The notes: generated by a model from the letters alone, not told the origin. Counted from the stretch's first letter, positions 24,134 to 33,681 are shown. The stretch: 45,481 nt of DNA from an uncultured Fibrobacter sp. (GCA_946413655.1 CAMKLO010000022.1:1-45481), one strand, 5' to 3'. Numbers and translations are program-made.

Positions 24134-24712
24134 TTGGAGAGGTATGGTTATCGAACTTAATCACAAAATATTCAATGAAGTGATTTGTCCAATGACTTAT
24201 TTTATCCGTTGTTCCTTAATAACGGTACTTTTTAGTGGCGTTCTTTTTCTTGCTCATTCAGCTTCTTCTCAAAATGGAGTTTGTAAATGGGACGCACAGC
24301 TTAGTCAAGCAATGTTTAAATATGAAAAATACTTAAACGGACAATATGAAGCAGACGATACAGACATTCTTCTTCCGTTAGGGTATCGAAAAATGAACTG
24401 CCTTCTTGATTCAATTATAAAAAAGGAAAAATATGACTTCAATCCATATAATTTGCTTTGGCTGACTGAAATTCCGGATTCTGTTTTTTATTTGTCTCCC
24501 GCTAGTGTAAAGTATTTGGTTGAAAATAAAAACAAACTTATTAAAAATGCAGGTCGTTTATTAGTCAATGAGAAAATGAAAAAGAAATATTCAATAGACA
24601 ACAATGTTATAGAAAAAAACACAACGATAAAAAATTTTGATTGGTTTGTCTTTTTTTAAAAAGTACACGATTCATTAAAATTTCCTATGATTGGAGAGGT
24701 ATGCCAATCGAA
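24121..24712. repeat. Pair of ~36-bp direct repeats bracketing a small gene
   Basis: Copies at 24121-24155 and 24677-24712 share an identical 18-bp core, TATGATTGGAGAGGTATG, and match at most flanking positions (AAAATTT before, ATCGAA after). In one frame both encode YDWRGM-x-IE. They bracket the signal-peptide gene at 24192 and lie in AT-rich DNA. Confidence 0.85.
24192..24659 (+). CDS. Hypothetical exported protein, possibly frameshifted at its end
   Basis: 155 residues from the ATG at 24192, chosen because it opens a good signal peptide (FIRCSLITVLFSGVLFLAHSASS). The mature part is Lys/Asn/Tyr-rich and has no recognised family. Base composition is clearly more AT-rich than neighbouring genes. 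The stop follows a run of seven T; one extra T would fuse the frame to a further 20 codons ending in YDWRGMPIEK at the second direct repeat, so a frameshift (natural or sequencing error) is possible. Unknown function. Confidence 0.55.
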   Translation: MTYFIRCSLITVLFSGVLFLAHSASSQNGVCKWDAQLSQAMFKYEKYLNGQYEADDTDILLPLGYRKMNCLLDSIIKKEKYDFNPYNLLWLTEIPDSVFYLSPASVKYLVENKNKLIKNAGRLLVNEKMKKKYSIDNNVIEKNTTIKNFDWFVFF

Positions 24713-24757
24713 AAATAAGTTACACTTTTTCCTTCAATTTATTTATATCTTTAAATC

Positions 24758-25642
24758 ATGCACTACAAACCTTATCGCGATTTACTTCTGGAACTTTTCC
24801 CTAATTACCTCAAGGTGCGCAAGCTCCCGCTGAATGGCGGCATGAGTTGCCCGAACCTCGACGGGACCAAGGGATTTTCGGGATGCAGCTACTGCAACAA
24901 CCGCAGTTTCAGCCCTGTTTTTGACCAAGCCAAAGTTTCTATCCAGGAACAGCTCGAAAAGTTCGTCCCGAAACTCCGCGACAAGTATCCGAATGCGGGC
25001 ATCCTCGCCTACTTGCAGCCTTACACGAATACGCACGCCCCGATTGACCATTTGCGCGATATCATCGATCCGATTGTCAAGCACAAGGAAATTGCTGGGC
25101 TTGCGATTGGCACACGCCCGGATTGCCTCGAAAACGAGAAGATTGAATACCTAGCGGAACTCAATCGCAAGAAGCCGATTATCGTTGAAATCGGCCTGCA
25201 GACAGCAAATGACTTGACGCTTGCCGGCATCAACCGCAGGCACACTCTTGCGGAATTTGAAGATGCGGTGAAGCGCTGTCAGGCCGCAGGGCTCACGGTC
25301 ACGACGCACGTGATTGTCGGGCTCCCAGGCGAAAAGATGGAAGATTTCAAGCGCACGGCTCAAGTAGTTCACGACATGAAGCTTGCCGCGGTGAAAATCC
25401 ATCCTCTGCACATCGTTGTCGGAACAGCCTTAGCGCAAGATTACATTAACAAAGAGTTCAAACTTTTAACGTTCGAGGAATATTGCGAAGCGGTCGCCGA
25501 GATGATAAAGATTATCGGGACGGATATCGCGATTGAACGATTCAGCGGCGAAAGCCCAAGCGAAATGCTCATTGCACCAAACTGGTGCGGAGAGCGCGAC
25601 AAGATTATTGCTACAGTCGAGAAGTTGTTGGATAGTAATTAG
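24758..25642 (+). CDS. Radical SAM protein, TIGR01212 (YhcC) family
   Basis: 294 residues. The iron-sulfur cluster cysteines are C31, C43 and C46 in CPNLDGTKGFSGCSYC, an unusually wide first spacing that is characteristic of the YhcC/TIGR01212 family, as opposed to the common CX3CX2C. The core has AYLQPYTNTHAP, IGTRPDC, VEIGLQTAND and HVIVGLPGEKMEDF, typical of the radical SAM barrel. The reaction of this family is not established as far as I know. A TATAT box lies about 8 nt before the ATG. Probably monocistronic. Confidence 0.93.
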   Translation: MHYKPYRDLLLELFPNYLKVRKLPLNGGMSCPNLDGTKGFSGCSYCNNRSFSPVFDQAKVSIQEQLEKFVPKLRDKYPNAGILAYLQPYTNTHAPIDHLRDIIDPIVKHKEIAGLAIGTRPDCLENEKIEYLAELNRKKPIIVEIGLQTANDLTLAGINRRHTLAEFEDAVKRCQAAGLTVTTHVIVGLPGEKMEDFKRTAQVVHDMKLAAVKIHPLHIVVGTALAQDYINKEFKLLTFEEYCEAVAEMIKIIGTDIAIERFSGESPSEMLIAPNWCGERDKIIATVEKLLDSN

Positions 25643-25650
25643 TCACTGCG

Positions 25651-25685
25651 GTCATGTTGAGTAGCGTAGCTACGAAACATCCAGT
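25651..25685. repeat. Diverged dispersed palindromic repeat copy
   Basis: GTCATGTTGA and CATCCAGT arms around a centre GTAGCGTAGCTAC that can fold on itself. It lies between the radical SAM gene and apt. Confidence 0.5.
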
Positions 25686-25767
25686 AATGTCTAGTATTGT
25701 GCACAAGATTTCACAGGATTCATCGATTCGCTCTGAATGACGAAGACATAAAAAACGAGAGGGGTAA

Positions 25768-26283
25768 ATGAAACGTATTGAAGATTACATTATTGCGGTT
25801 CCAGATTTTCCGAAGCCGGGAATCATTTTCCAGGACATTACAGGAATTTTAAGCGATCCCGACGGTTTAAAGCTCACCCTTGACGCATTTTACAAGGCCC
25901 TCGAGAACGCCGAGTTCGATGTCGTTGTCGGATTAGAAGCCCGCGGATTCCTTTTCGGGGTTCCGATAGCGGAGCATTTCCACAAGCCATTTGTTCCCGA
26001 GCGCAAGAAAGGAAAGCTCCCCCGCGAAACGATTGGAATTTCATACGATCTTGAGTATGGACAAGCGCACATGGAAATCCACAAGGATGCGATAAAGCCT
26101 GGACAACGCGTGGTCATTGTCGATGACTTGCTTGCCACTGGCGGGACAGCAAAAGCGGCTGCGCACCTCGTCGAGAAAATGGGCGGCAAGGTCGAATGTT
26201 TCGCTTTTGTTATTGAACTAACAGACCTTAAAGGACGTGAAGTTCTTGACAACTATCGCGTGGAATCATTAACAAAATTTTAA
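25768..26283 (+). CDS. apt: Adenine phosphoribosyltransferase
   Basis: 171 residues, the usual length. It converts adenine and PRPP to AMP in purine salvage. The N-terminal DYIIAVPDFPKPGIIFQDIT is highly typical, GLEARGFLFG follows at 55-64, and the PRPP-binding loop VVIVDDLLATGGTAKAA sits at 115-131. An AGAGGGG ribosome site lies close before the ATG. It is convergent with the polyene cluster, whose last gene ends 72 nt away; the gap holds only a diverged repeat (ATCCTTCG...CTCAGGACAG) and no obvious terminator. Confidence 0.97.
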   Translation: MKRIEDYIIAVPDFPKPGIIFQDITGILSDPDGLKLTLDAFYKALENAEFDVVVGLEARGFLFGVPIAEHFHKPFVPERKKGKLPRETIGISYDLEYGQAHMEIHKDAIKPGQRVVIVDDLLATGGTAKAAAHLVEKMGGKVECFAFVIELTDLKGREVLDNYRVESLTKF

Positions 26284-26354
26284 TACAAATGATAGGCGAT
26301 TCCGGCATCCTTCGACTACGCTCAGGACAGGTCCGGTCTAAGTGACAAAAACGT

Positions 26355-27584
26355 TTAAACACGCTTGAAAATAAGTGAAGTATTTATACCGCCGAATGCA
26401 AAATTGTTCGTCATAAAATATTCTGTATCGATTTCACGGCCTGAGCCTGTGATGTAATCCAGTGGAGCGCATTCCGGGTCCACATTTCTCAAGTTCAAAT
26501 TCGGGCTAAACCATCCGCGATTCATCATGTTGATGCCAAGCCAGGCTTCTATGCTACCGCACGCACCTAGCGTATGGCCCATATAGCTTTTGAGGCTTGA
26601 AATTGCGACAGCGCGCTGTTTAAAAGCGTTGTAGGTTGCCCAGCTTTCAGCGATATCGCCATAATGTGTCGCGGTTCCGTGACCGTTCACATAGCCAATC
26701 GCATCCGGCGAAATTTTGGCATCATTTAAAGCAATTTCAAGTGCACGCTGCATGGTATCTTTCTTGGGCTGCGTGATGTGTTCGCCATCCGTATTATGTC
26801 CAAAGCCCACCAGTTCCGCATAAATGTGCGCACCGCGGGCTTTTGCATGTTCATACTCTTCGAGCACAAGCGTTCCGGCACCTTCGCCGATAACAAGGCC
26901 GTCTCGGTCGCGATCGTATGGAGCAGGAGTCAATTCTGGCGTCGAATTTTTTATGCTCGTCGCAAAAAGCGAATCGAACACGGCTGTTTCAGTAGCAGCA
27001 AGTTCTTCGGCACCGCCCGCAATCATCACATCCTGCATTCCATATTTAATCGCCTCGTAGGCATAACCGATGGAGAGGCTGCCGCTCGTGCAAGCGGTAT
27101 TCGTCGTGATGAGCCGCCCCGTGAGGCCAAAGAACAAACTCACATTCACAGCGCTTGTCTGCGGCATGGACTGAATATACGTAGTCACCGAAACATTGGC
27201 GCAGTTATACGGCGGATTCTGCATGGACACAAAATCCAAAAGCGGGCGCACGCTCCCCATCGAAGAACCGTAAGCAACACCCACGCGACCAGACTTGAGA
27301 AGTTCCTTTTCATCCACAAGTCCAGCCATTTGCATGGCCTTGTCCGAAGACGTGATGGCAAGTACACCAACGCGACCTGCACCGCGAACTTTTTTGCGCG
27401 GGTATTCCGGCAAGTCATAAAGAATGGGGCCTGCCAAGCACGTATTCATTTGCACGTACTTGTCCCAATCATCCATGCGAACGATATGATTTTTCAGTGT
27501 TTTGAGTTCCGAAAAAATATCGTCCAGTTCCATCCCCAGAGATGTAACGCAACTGCCACCAGTAACGACAACTCGACGACTCAC
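26355..27584 (-). CDS. Beta-ketoacyl-ACP synthase (ApeR-like, aryl polyene cluster)
   Basis: 409 residues with the complete Cys-His-His triad of condensing enzymes: Cys165 in TNTACTSGSLSIG, His302 in NGHGTATH and His337 in YMGHTLGA. It would catalyse decarboxylative condensation of malonyl-ACP with the growing aryl polyene. It is the last gene of the minus-strand operon, which matches the position of ApeR after the ketoreductase in known clusters. The start is GTG at 27584, overlapping the previous stop (GTGA), with a GGAGG site 6 nt upstream. Sequence is FabF-like; the pathway assignment rests on the neighbours. Confidence 0.9.
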   Translation of the reverse strand: MSRRVVVTGGSCVTSLGMELDDIFSELKTLKNHIVRMDDWDKYVQMNTCLAGPILYDLPEYPRKKVRGAGRVGVLAITSSDKAMQMAGLVDEKELLKSGRVGVAYGSSMGSVRPLLDFVSMQNPPYNCANVSVTTYIQSMPQTSAVNVSLFFGLTGRLITTNTACTSGSLSIGYAYEAIKYGMQDVMIAGGAEELAATETAVFDSLFATSIKNSTPELTPAPYDRDRDGLVIGEGAGTLVLEEYEHAKARGAHIYAELVGFGHNTDGEHITQPKKDTMQRALEIALNDAKISPDAIGYVNGHGTATHYGDIAESWATYNAFKQRAVAISSLKSYMGHTLGACGSIEAWLGINMMNRGWFSPNLNLRNVDPECAPLDYITGSGREIDTEYFMTNNFAFGGINTSLIFKRV

Positions 27585-28309
27585 GCCAAGCCTCCATTAA
27601 CAGAAATGACCTGACGCGTAATATAGGCGGCCCCTTCAGAAAGCAGAAACACGACTGTAGCCGCGACCTCTTCGGGCTTGCCAACGCGTTTCATCGGAAT
27701 GGTCGGGAGAATCATGTCCAGCGGGGCGTCCTTAATCATTTCTGTTTCGATAACGCCAGGAGCAACGCTATTTACGGTGATATTGCGGCTCGCCAGTTCA
27801 GTAGCAAGCGCTTTTGTAGCACCTATGAGGCCTGCTTTCGAGGCGCTGTAGTTCACTTGTCCGCGGTTCCCGATTACGCCAGAGACCGATGAAATCGTGA
27901 TAATGCGGCCTTTACGCTTGCGGCACATGGGCATGACAATCGGATGAACGACATTATAAAAACCATTCAAATTTGTATTTAGAACTTTGTCCCAATATTC
28001 ATCCGTCATCGCCGGGAACACGGAGTCCGCACAGACACCGGCGTTCGCGACGACACCGTAATACACACCATTCTCGGCGATATCCTTTTCGAGGACTTTA
28101 CGGCACTGTTCCCGATCGCAAATATTGAATTGGAGCGTACGGATGTTTCCGCCATTAGCACGGATACGTTCGGCAAGAGCATCAATAGAAACCGAATTCT
28201 TGTTATAATGGGCTACAACTGTGTAACCTTCTTTTGCTACAGCCTCGGCAATGGCAAGACCAATTCCGCCACTTGCACCCGTAATCAACACAGACTTTAC
28301 GTTTTCCAT
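27581..28309 (-). CDS. 3-ketoacyl-ACP reductase (FabG-like, ApeQ-like)
   Basis: 242 residues from the ATG at 28309, which has a GAGG site 9 nt upstream; a TTG five codons earlier is less likely. It is a short-chain dehydrogenase with the nucleotide loop TGASGGIG at 10-17, NAG at 88-90, and the catalytic Ser near 139-140, Tyr153 and Lys157 (YSASK). It would reduce the beta-keto group after each condensation with NADPH. It overlaps the next ketosynthase by 4 nt and starts 11 nt after the dehydratase stop. Confidence 0.93.
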   Translation of the reverse strand: MENVKSVLITGASGGIGLAIAEAVAKEGYTVVAHYNKNSVSIDALAERIRANGGNIRTLQFNICDREQCRKVLEKDIAENGVYYGVVANAGVCADSVFPAMTDEYWDKVLNTNLNGFYNVVHPIVMPMCRKRKGRIITISSVSGVIGNRGQVNYSASKAGLIGATKALATELASRNITVNSVAPGVIETEMIKDAPLDMILPTIPMKRVGKPEEVAATVVFLLSEGAAYITRQVISVNGGLA

Positions 28310-28320
28310 TATTCCATACC

Positions 28321-28791
28321 TCAAATTAAATTCAAAGGATTCTTTGAATCATCTACTTCGACCGTATTGAGTTTTGTCGTAACAGCAAGAATTCCGTTAG
28401 TTGTCGCCGAGCCTTCAAACGTAACCGCATTATCCATACGGATTTTTTCAATCACGTTGACAACGATTTTTTCACCAACTTTAAAAACTGGAACATCGGC
28501 CTTAAATCCATTCACACTCAGGATAAAGCCCGTCTTCGGTTTCTCGCCTTTTGAGCGGCCGTAGATTCCCGACAGTGCCGAGACGCTTTGGGCCATGTAT
28601 TCAAAAGCAACCCACACGGGAACGCCACCAAGCTCGTCTTCATAAAAGAGGTTGTCGCGACAAATATCTATTTCAGTCGTAATGGTTTTTTCGTTCAAAT
28701 CGTAATCACGGATTCGGTCGAGCAAAAGCATTTTACCCTTGTGGGGTACAAGTTCACTGACTAAATCTTTTGAATCAAATACTTCTTTCAT
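28321..28791 (-). CDS. Hotdog-fold 3-hydroxyacyl-ACP dehydratase (ApeP-like)
   Basis: 156 residues. The segment VPHKGKMLLLDRI at 15-27 and VWVAFEYMAQSVSALSG match the FabZ-like dehydratases of aryl polyene clusters; the helix-borne acidic residue Glu64 in AFEYMAQ is the likely catalytic partner of His17. It would remove water after ketoreduction to leave a double bond. It overlaps the stop of the ketosynthase gene before it (ATGA). A second dehydratase-like domain exists in the fusion protein at 35383. Confidence 0.88.
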   Translation of the reverse strand: MKEVFDSKDLVSELVPHKGKMLLLDRIRDYDLNEKTITTEIDICRDNLFYEDELGGVPVWVAFEYMAQSVSALSGIYGRSKGEKPKTGFILSVNGFKADVPVFKVGEKIVVNVIEKIRMDNAVTFEGSATTNGILAVTTKLNTVEVDDSKNPLNLI

Positions 28792-30080
28792 GCCAAACCA
28801 TTTTCCACAATCAAAGATACATTACAACCGCCGAACGCAAAGGAATTGCTCATGCAATACTTGAGATTTTTTGATGTTTCGCCGGGTTTTACGAAATGAA
28901 GTGGCGGAAGTTCCGGATCGACAACGCCATCAAAAAGATGCGCAGGAAGAAGATATTCTTTTTCACCACAGTTGTTTTTATCAGTGCCAGATTCGCGACC
29001 GCTCTGGAGAGCAAGGCAACAGAACGCAAGCTCCAACGCACCAGCAGCACCAAGCGTATGACCAGTGAGAGCTTTCGTCGAACTCACTGGAACATTGGCA
29101 TGATTCGATTCTCCGAAAAGACGGTTGACCGCACATGATTCCATGGCATCATTCAGTTCCGTACCCGTTCCATGCAAATTCACATAATCAATTTGAGAAG
29201 CGTCAAGCGCAGCATCCATAAGCGCAGCCTTCATTGCCTGATACGCCCCTTCCCCATCGGCACGCGGTGCTGTAATGTGGTCCGCATCATCGCTTTCGCC
29301 AAAGCCTACAACTTTCAGGCCTTCGCATTTCTCTGTGCAAAGCTCCGCACATTGTTCTTTTGTCACAACAAAGAATACCGCAGCATCGCCAAGCGTAAGG
29401 CCCGAGCGGTTTGCACTAAATGGATTCGTCGGTTTATCACTCATGGCCTCAAGTGAGGCAAACCCGAGAATCACCGAAAGCGATGCAATATCCACACCGC
29501 CCACAATCGCTACATCACAGTTGCCGGCATAGAGATTATTTCGCGCCGAGACAAAAGCGCTCGCGCTAGACGCACAAGCTGTCGAATGTACCGAAAGCAT
29601 CCCCGTAATTCCAAAACGCTCTGCAATAAACTGTGCCGGGAAATCAGCTCGCTGGTAATCGAGAACGTAGTCATCCGGGAATGCACCCGTTTCCTTAAAG
29701 CACTTGAGCGCCGCCATCGACGCTTCGGAACCGTTATCACAGGAACCGATAAAAATTCCAACACGGTTTGCGCCATATTTTTCAACCGCTTTCTGGATAG
29801 TCTTTTCAACGCTGACTAAAGCCGCTTGCGACAAGCGATTTACGCGGTTATCAAACTTTTTTTCAGGGACGGGAGCAAGCGAAACTGGATCAATCGTTGC
29901 CGCAGGGCGCTGAACGCCAGCCACATCGTACGTGGTAAAAGTCCCACGTCTGCCATTCTTGAGAGCATCAAGAATTTGAGCTTTATCGCCACCTAAAATG
30001 CAATAAAGGCTATAATCATTGATATAAACAGGTCTTGAACAGTTCAAGCCATCTGCCATTTTATTTTTTTCGATTCCCAT
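28788..30080 (-). CDS. Beta-ketoacyl synthase (ApeO-like)
   Basis: 430 residues from the ATG at 30080; an ATG seven codons later (30059) and a TTG at 30092 are alternatives, and none has a clear ribosome site. The triad is intact: Cys169 (HSTACASSASAF), His303 (NLHGTGTE) and His341 (LTGHTLGA). In studied aryl polyene systems the ApeO type works with the chain-length-factor-like ApeC; here the candidate partner is the protein at 39572. It lies directly downstream of the exporter and overlaps the dehydratase start. Confidence 0.9.
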   Translation of the reverse strand: MGIEKNKMADGLNCSRPVYINDYSLYCILGGDKAQILDALKNGRRGTFTTYDVAGVQRPAATIDPVSLAPVPEKKFDNRVNRLSQAALVSVEKTIQKAVEKYGANRVGIFIGSCDNGSEASMAALKCFKETGAFPDDYVLDYQRADFPAQFIAERFGITGMLSVHSTACASSASAFVSARNNLYAGNCDVAIVGGVDIASLSVILGFASLEAMSDKPTNPFSANRSGLTLGDAAVFFVVTKEQCAELCTEKCEGLKVVGFGESDDADHITAPRADGEGAYQAMKAALMDAALDASQIDYVNLHGTGTELNDAMESCAVNRLFGESNHANVPVSSTKALTGHTLGAAGALELAFCCLALQSGRESGTDKNNCGEKEYLLPAHLFDGVVDPELPPLHFVKPGETSKNLKYCMSNSFAFGGCNVSLIVENGLA

Positions 30081-30101
30081 AGGCGAAAACAATTTAGAAC
30101 A

Positions 30102-32555
30102 TTAACGTTTTGCGCTAAATGGAGAAATAAGAAAACAGCAGGAAATGCCAAGCAGAACGGCAAGGCCAAACGTATGGACTGGCACAAAGGCACTGCAAGC
30201 AAGGCTACCAAAAGAAATAATAGTTGTCGTTGCCGAAAGCATAATCGCAAGCGTCGTTGTCAAGTTTTGACGACCGCCTTCCTTAAAGAACAAGGCATAA
30301 TCGATACCAATTCCAAGCGTGAGAATCACACCGACAATCGCAAAGAAGTTGAAATCAATCCCAGCGTAACCAAAGACCGAAGACGCAAAGAGGCTTGCCA
30401 AGACCGGCGCACGAATAATCCGTACCGCATTTTTAAATTTATACACAATTATAAGAATAAAGAAAACAACCACATAGGCAAAGCCTACAAGTTTAAGCGA
30501 TACATGCGAAATTTTTGTAAGCGCATGATTGATGTTTTTCACTTTGTTCACCGCATAGACATTCGGTAAGCCCTCTGCAATCTTTTGTGCATCAAACTTA
30601 TCAGACACGTGAAGCGGGAGTACTACGCTATAATATTTGTCCCCGATATGGCCAATCCAAAGCATTTGGAGAAGAAAACTCAATGATTGTGGAAAATCAT
30701 TCTTTAAATCAACATCAACAAATCTATCGTTTTTGTCAATCTTTTCGAAATCAATAAAATCGTGTGATAAAAGTAAACTTTTAACAAAAATAGAATGGTT
30801 CTCCACGCCTATTTCCGTTAAATAATTCCTGACATTAGGTGCAAGCATTTGCGGCAATTCATTATTAATTAAAATCTCTGTCCATCGTTTTTTTATTCCA
30901 AAAACCAGCTTTTCTAAATCCAAAATAGAACCAGCTTGAAACCTTCCTGACGGGATGATATTCGATACCGCTAAGTACGATTTTACCAAACCTTCTTTTT
31001 CAGCATTTGCAAGACGTTCTGTAAGTTGTTCTTCATTTTCCAAAACCTCAATTCCATCATTCCCTTCCACAATAAAATAAGTCGGAGCGACACCCAAATT
31101 ATTCAGTTTCGAAGTCAACGCTTCAGATGCTTTAATTTCTTCATTCATCGTGTAAAAATTTCCGATATCCGTATGAATATGAAGCAGTATAAGCCCAGGA
31201 AGAAGCGCTAGGATAAAAAGTGCAAACATCAATCGAATACCCCACTTGGGGAATTTTGCATAAGCATTAAGGAAAACTTTAGGGAATTGAGTTGGGAGAT
31301 TTGCAGGCACCGATTTTGCCACAATACCTTCACCAGAAGCCATCGCATTTTCAAAAACCGCATGGAACAAGAGTGTTATCGTCAAGAACGAGCTCAACAG
31401 TCCAACAATCGAAAACACAGCCATCTGCCGCAACAACGAAAAATCGGCAAACGAAAGCGCGATATAGCTGAGTTCTGTCGTCAAGAAACCAAGCAAAAGC
31501 CCCTTGATAATGCTTGAGCGCACATTCCGCACTCCCGTCTTCCAATTGACAAAGAAATGCACCGCGTAATCAATACTCACACCAATGATACTTGTGCCAA
31601 AAACAAGCGTAAAGACATGAATATTCCCGAACACGTACCACGTAAAAGCAAGTGCCGTAAAAATGGCAATCGCAATCGTCGAAAGCGTAGCAACAATCGG
31701 AAGCGGCGAGCGGAAAACGTAAAGCAGCAATAGCAAAATCAGCACAATTGACACGCCCGAAATCCACGCAATTTCAGACTTTGCGCGGTCAGAACTTTCG
31801 TAGCTATGGAAAGGCACGCCCGATTTAGCCACAACAAGCCCCGGCTTCGCTTGTTTCAACGAATCCAACACACGATTCAAATGCGAAATAACATGACCAT
31901 CAGAAGCCATTGAAGGAACATTTTTGGAGAGTTTCGCATTCCACATCACGTAAGTCACGCCAGAATCAACTGCATAAAAGACGCTATCTCGAATGCTAAA
32001 ACGGCTCATCGTCATCGGAGAATGTTGTACAAAGTTTTCAAACGCAGCATCACCCAGCAAAAACGGATCTTCATCAAGGCGGTTCAAATTCGCCATTGAA
32101 AACGAACCATAAATTTTTTGTAGTGCTCTATTTTTTAACGTTTCAAAATCGCCATTCGCAAGAATTTCACGAATTTCCCTCCCCTGCAACGTATAACGAT
32201 GATTAAAGAAAAAAACACGCGTTTCGTCCATCGATTTTTCGTTCACGAACAGTCGAGTTTCTTCGAATGACGCATCATCTTTAAACGCGCTATCCAGAGC
32301 AACCGCCGCACCACGCGCCACTTCAAAATTTTCATGTCCGACAAGCACCGTAATATTTCGTACCGTACGAGCACTAAGTGTTTTTTCAGCAGCGCTCACA
32401 TTCTTCAATTCATCGGAATCCGGTAAAATCGAATACAAGTCGGAATCCATCTTCCACGGAACAGAAACACCGAGAACAATCAAAACCGTGTGAATTACCA
32501 CCCAAAGGATAATTCCCGTTTTTGCATTCAAGTGTTTTCCGTTAAAGAATCTCAT
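30102..32555 (-). CDS. MMPL/RND-type lipid exporter (ApeM-like)
   Basis: 817 residues. It has a membrane span near the N-terminus, a large periplasmic domain, a bundle of spans with GVSIDYAVHFFVNWK, a second periplasmic domain and a second bundle with LGIGIDYALFF; the paired G-x-x-IDYA motifs are the hallmark of the MMPL/SSD-type RND family. It probably moves the lipid-linked polyene across or out of the inner membrane using the proton gradient. The ATG at 32555 follows the LolA-like gene stop by 21 nt. In E. coli-type clusters a DUF3261 lipoprotein gene (ApeN) lies between this gene and the ketosynthase; here only about 20 nt separate them, so it is absent. Confidence 0.92.
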   Translation of the reverse strand: MRFFNGKHLNAKTGIILWVVIHTVLIVLGVSVPWKMDSDLYSILPDSDELKNVSAAEKTLSARTVRNITVLVGHENFEVARGAAVALDSAFKDDASFEETRLFVNEKSMDETRVFFFNHRYTLQGREIREILANGDFETLKNRALQKIYGSFSMANLNRLDEDPFLLGDAAFENFVQHSPMTMSRFSIRDSVFYAVDSGVTYVMWNAKLSKNVPSMASDGHVISHLNRVLDSLKQAKPGLVVAKSGVPFHSYESSDRAKSEIAWISGVSIVLILLLLLYVFRSPLPIVATLSTIAIAIFTALAFTWYVFGNIHVFTLVFGTSIIGVSIDYAVHFFVNWKTGVRNVRSSIIKGLLLGFLTTELSYIALSFADFSLLRQMAVFSIVGLLSSFLTITLLFHAVFENAMASGEGIVAKSVPANLPTQFPKVFLNAYAKFPKWGIRLMFALFILALLPGLILLHIHTDIGNFYTMNEEIKASEALTSKLNNLGVAPTYFIVEGNDGIEVLENEEQLTERLANAEKEGLVKSYLAVSNIIPSGRFQAGSILDLEKLVFGIKKRWTEILINNELPQMLAPNVRNYLTEIGVENHSIFVKSLLLSHDFIDFEKIDKNDRFVDVDLKNDFPQSLSFLLQMLWIGHIGDKYYSVVLPLHVSDKFDAQKIAEGLPNVYAVNKVKNINHALTKISHVSLKLVGFAYVVVFFILIIVYKFKNAVRIIRAPVLASLFASSVFGYAGIDFNFFAIVGVILTLGIGIDYALFFKEGGRQNLTTTLAIMLSATTTIISFGSLACSAFVPVHTFGLAVLLGISCCFLISPFSAKR

Positions 32556-32576
32556 ATAAACCCGCGAAGCATTCAG

Positions 32577-33227
32577 CTATGGAGCAGGAGCCACAGAAGT
32601 CAGCTTTCCAATAGTCTTATAATTCAAAAACTCATAAGTCACGGGAGAATCATCTACATTCGTAACAGTAACTTTATCTACATTTTCGCATGCATCGACG
32701 ACAATATTTGTGACGACTTTGCGCACTATTCCCTCACGAGGAACAAGTCCCATCATAAAACCACAGGATTTTTTCTCGTAAAAAACTTTGAAATTCTTTT
32801 CGAGTTCCGTAACATCTCCCGAAAACATCGCTTGAATATTTTTTGAAAAGTCAGCAAAAATAGGATTATCTTTCGTTACAACTATACGCGACACGCCTTT
32901 AGCATCGCGTTCAAAGACGCCACCTTTATTGACGGCCAGCTCAGAAACAATTGGTTGCTGCGTTTTCCAGACAATACCAGATTTCTTAGAAATATGAAAT
33001 GTTCCCGTCGAAACAAAATCACGTTTGAGTTTCTTGATGGACTTCGTTTGCTTGAAATCACCCAATGCAACTTCATAATCCATCACTTTCGCCAAAGACT
33101 TTTCAAGTTCAGGCTTCGTTTTTTTATTCACAGGATGATCGAAAACGGCTGCGACAGATGACATCCCGAACCCGAGAAATGCCACGGTTAAAATCAATCT
33201 GCAAATTGTCTGTCTTAAGCCATTCAT
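32577..33227 (-). CDS. LolA-like outer-membrane lipoprotein carrier (ApeL-like)
   Basis: 216 residues with a signal peptide (RLILTVAFLGFGMSSVAAV) and a strand-rich mature domain of the LolA type: LGDFKQTKSIKKLKRDFVSTG and GTFHISKKSGIVWKT give the start of the half-barrel that holds acyl chains. It would carry the hydrophobic polyene lipid through the periplasm. It overlaps the upstream thioesterase stop by 4 nt (ATGA). A role in general lipoprotein transport is possible but the neighbours argue for a dedicated carrier. Confidence 0.88.
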   Translation of the reverse strand: MNGLRQTICRLILTVAFLGFGMSSVAAVFDHPVNKKTKPELEKSLAKVMDYEVALGDFKQTKSIKKLKRDFVSTGTFHISKKSGIVWKTQQPIVSELAVNKGGVFERDAKGVSRIVVTKDNPIFADFSKNIQAMFSGDVTELEKNFKVFYEKKSCGFMMGLVPREGIVRKVVTNIVVDACENVDKVTVTNVDDSPVTYEFLNYKTIGKLTSVAPAP

Positions 33228-33667
33228 TTTGCGGTTCCATTTTCCTTGGCCAAAAGGGCCTTCACCTTATCCACAAAGCAAGGCGGACATGCCCATAGCG
33301 ATTCTTTCGTTTCCATATCGACAGCCATCTGCGTACTTTCCGCTTTTGTGAGCACGGCACCTGTTTCGGCATCCATAAACTTATACGAAAGCTTCATGCA
33401 GACTTCGTATTCCATCAACGTCACTTCGGCACGAATTTTCTGCATAAAAATCATCGGACGAACATATTTAATATGCAAATCGACAACCGGCCAGATATAG
33501 CCGCTACGAGTCATTTCATTATAGTCGTATCCTATTTTTCGAAGCAACGCACAACGAGCCACTTCCATATATTTTACGTAATTGCCGTGCCACGCCACCT
33601 GCATGGAATCGACATCATAAAACTCAACTTGAAATTCAACACTTTCTTTGATTCTTTTCACAGCCAT
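33224..33667 (-). CDS. Acyl-CoA/ACP thioesterase, 4HBT family (ApeK-like)
   Basis: 147 residues from the ATG at 33667; the longer TTG form begins inside the previous gene. The hotdog-fold 4HBT motif is clear: FYDVDSMQVAWHGNYVKYME at 16-35 with the catalytic acidic residue in DVD and the WHGNY turn. It would release or proofread acyl chains on ACP. It is 14 nt downstream of the acyltransferase gene and coupled to the LolA-like gene. Confidence 0.9.
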   Translation of the reverse strand: MAVKRIKESVEFQVEFYDVDSMQVAWHGNYVKYMEVARCALLRKIGYDYNEMTRSGYIWPVVDLHIKYVRPMIFMQKIRAEVTLMEYEVCMKLSYKFMDAETGAVLTKAESTQMAVDMETKESLWACPPCFVDKVKALLAKENGTAK

Positions 33668-33681
33668 AAGATTTGAACCAT

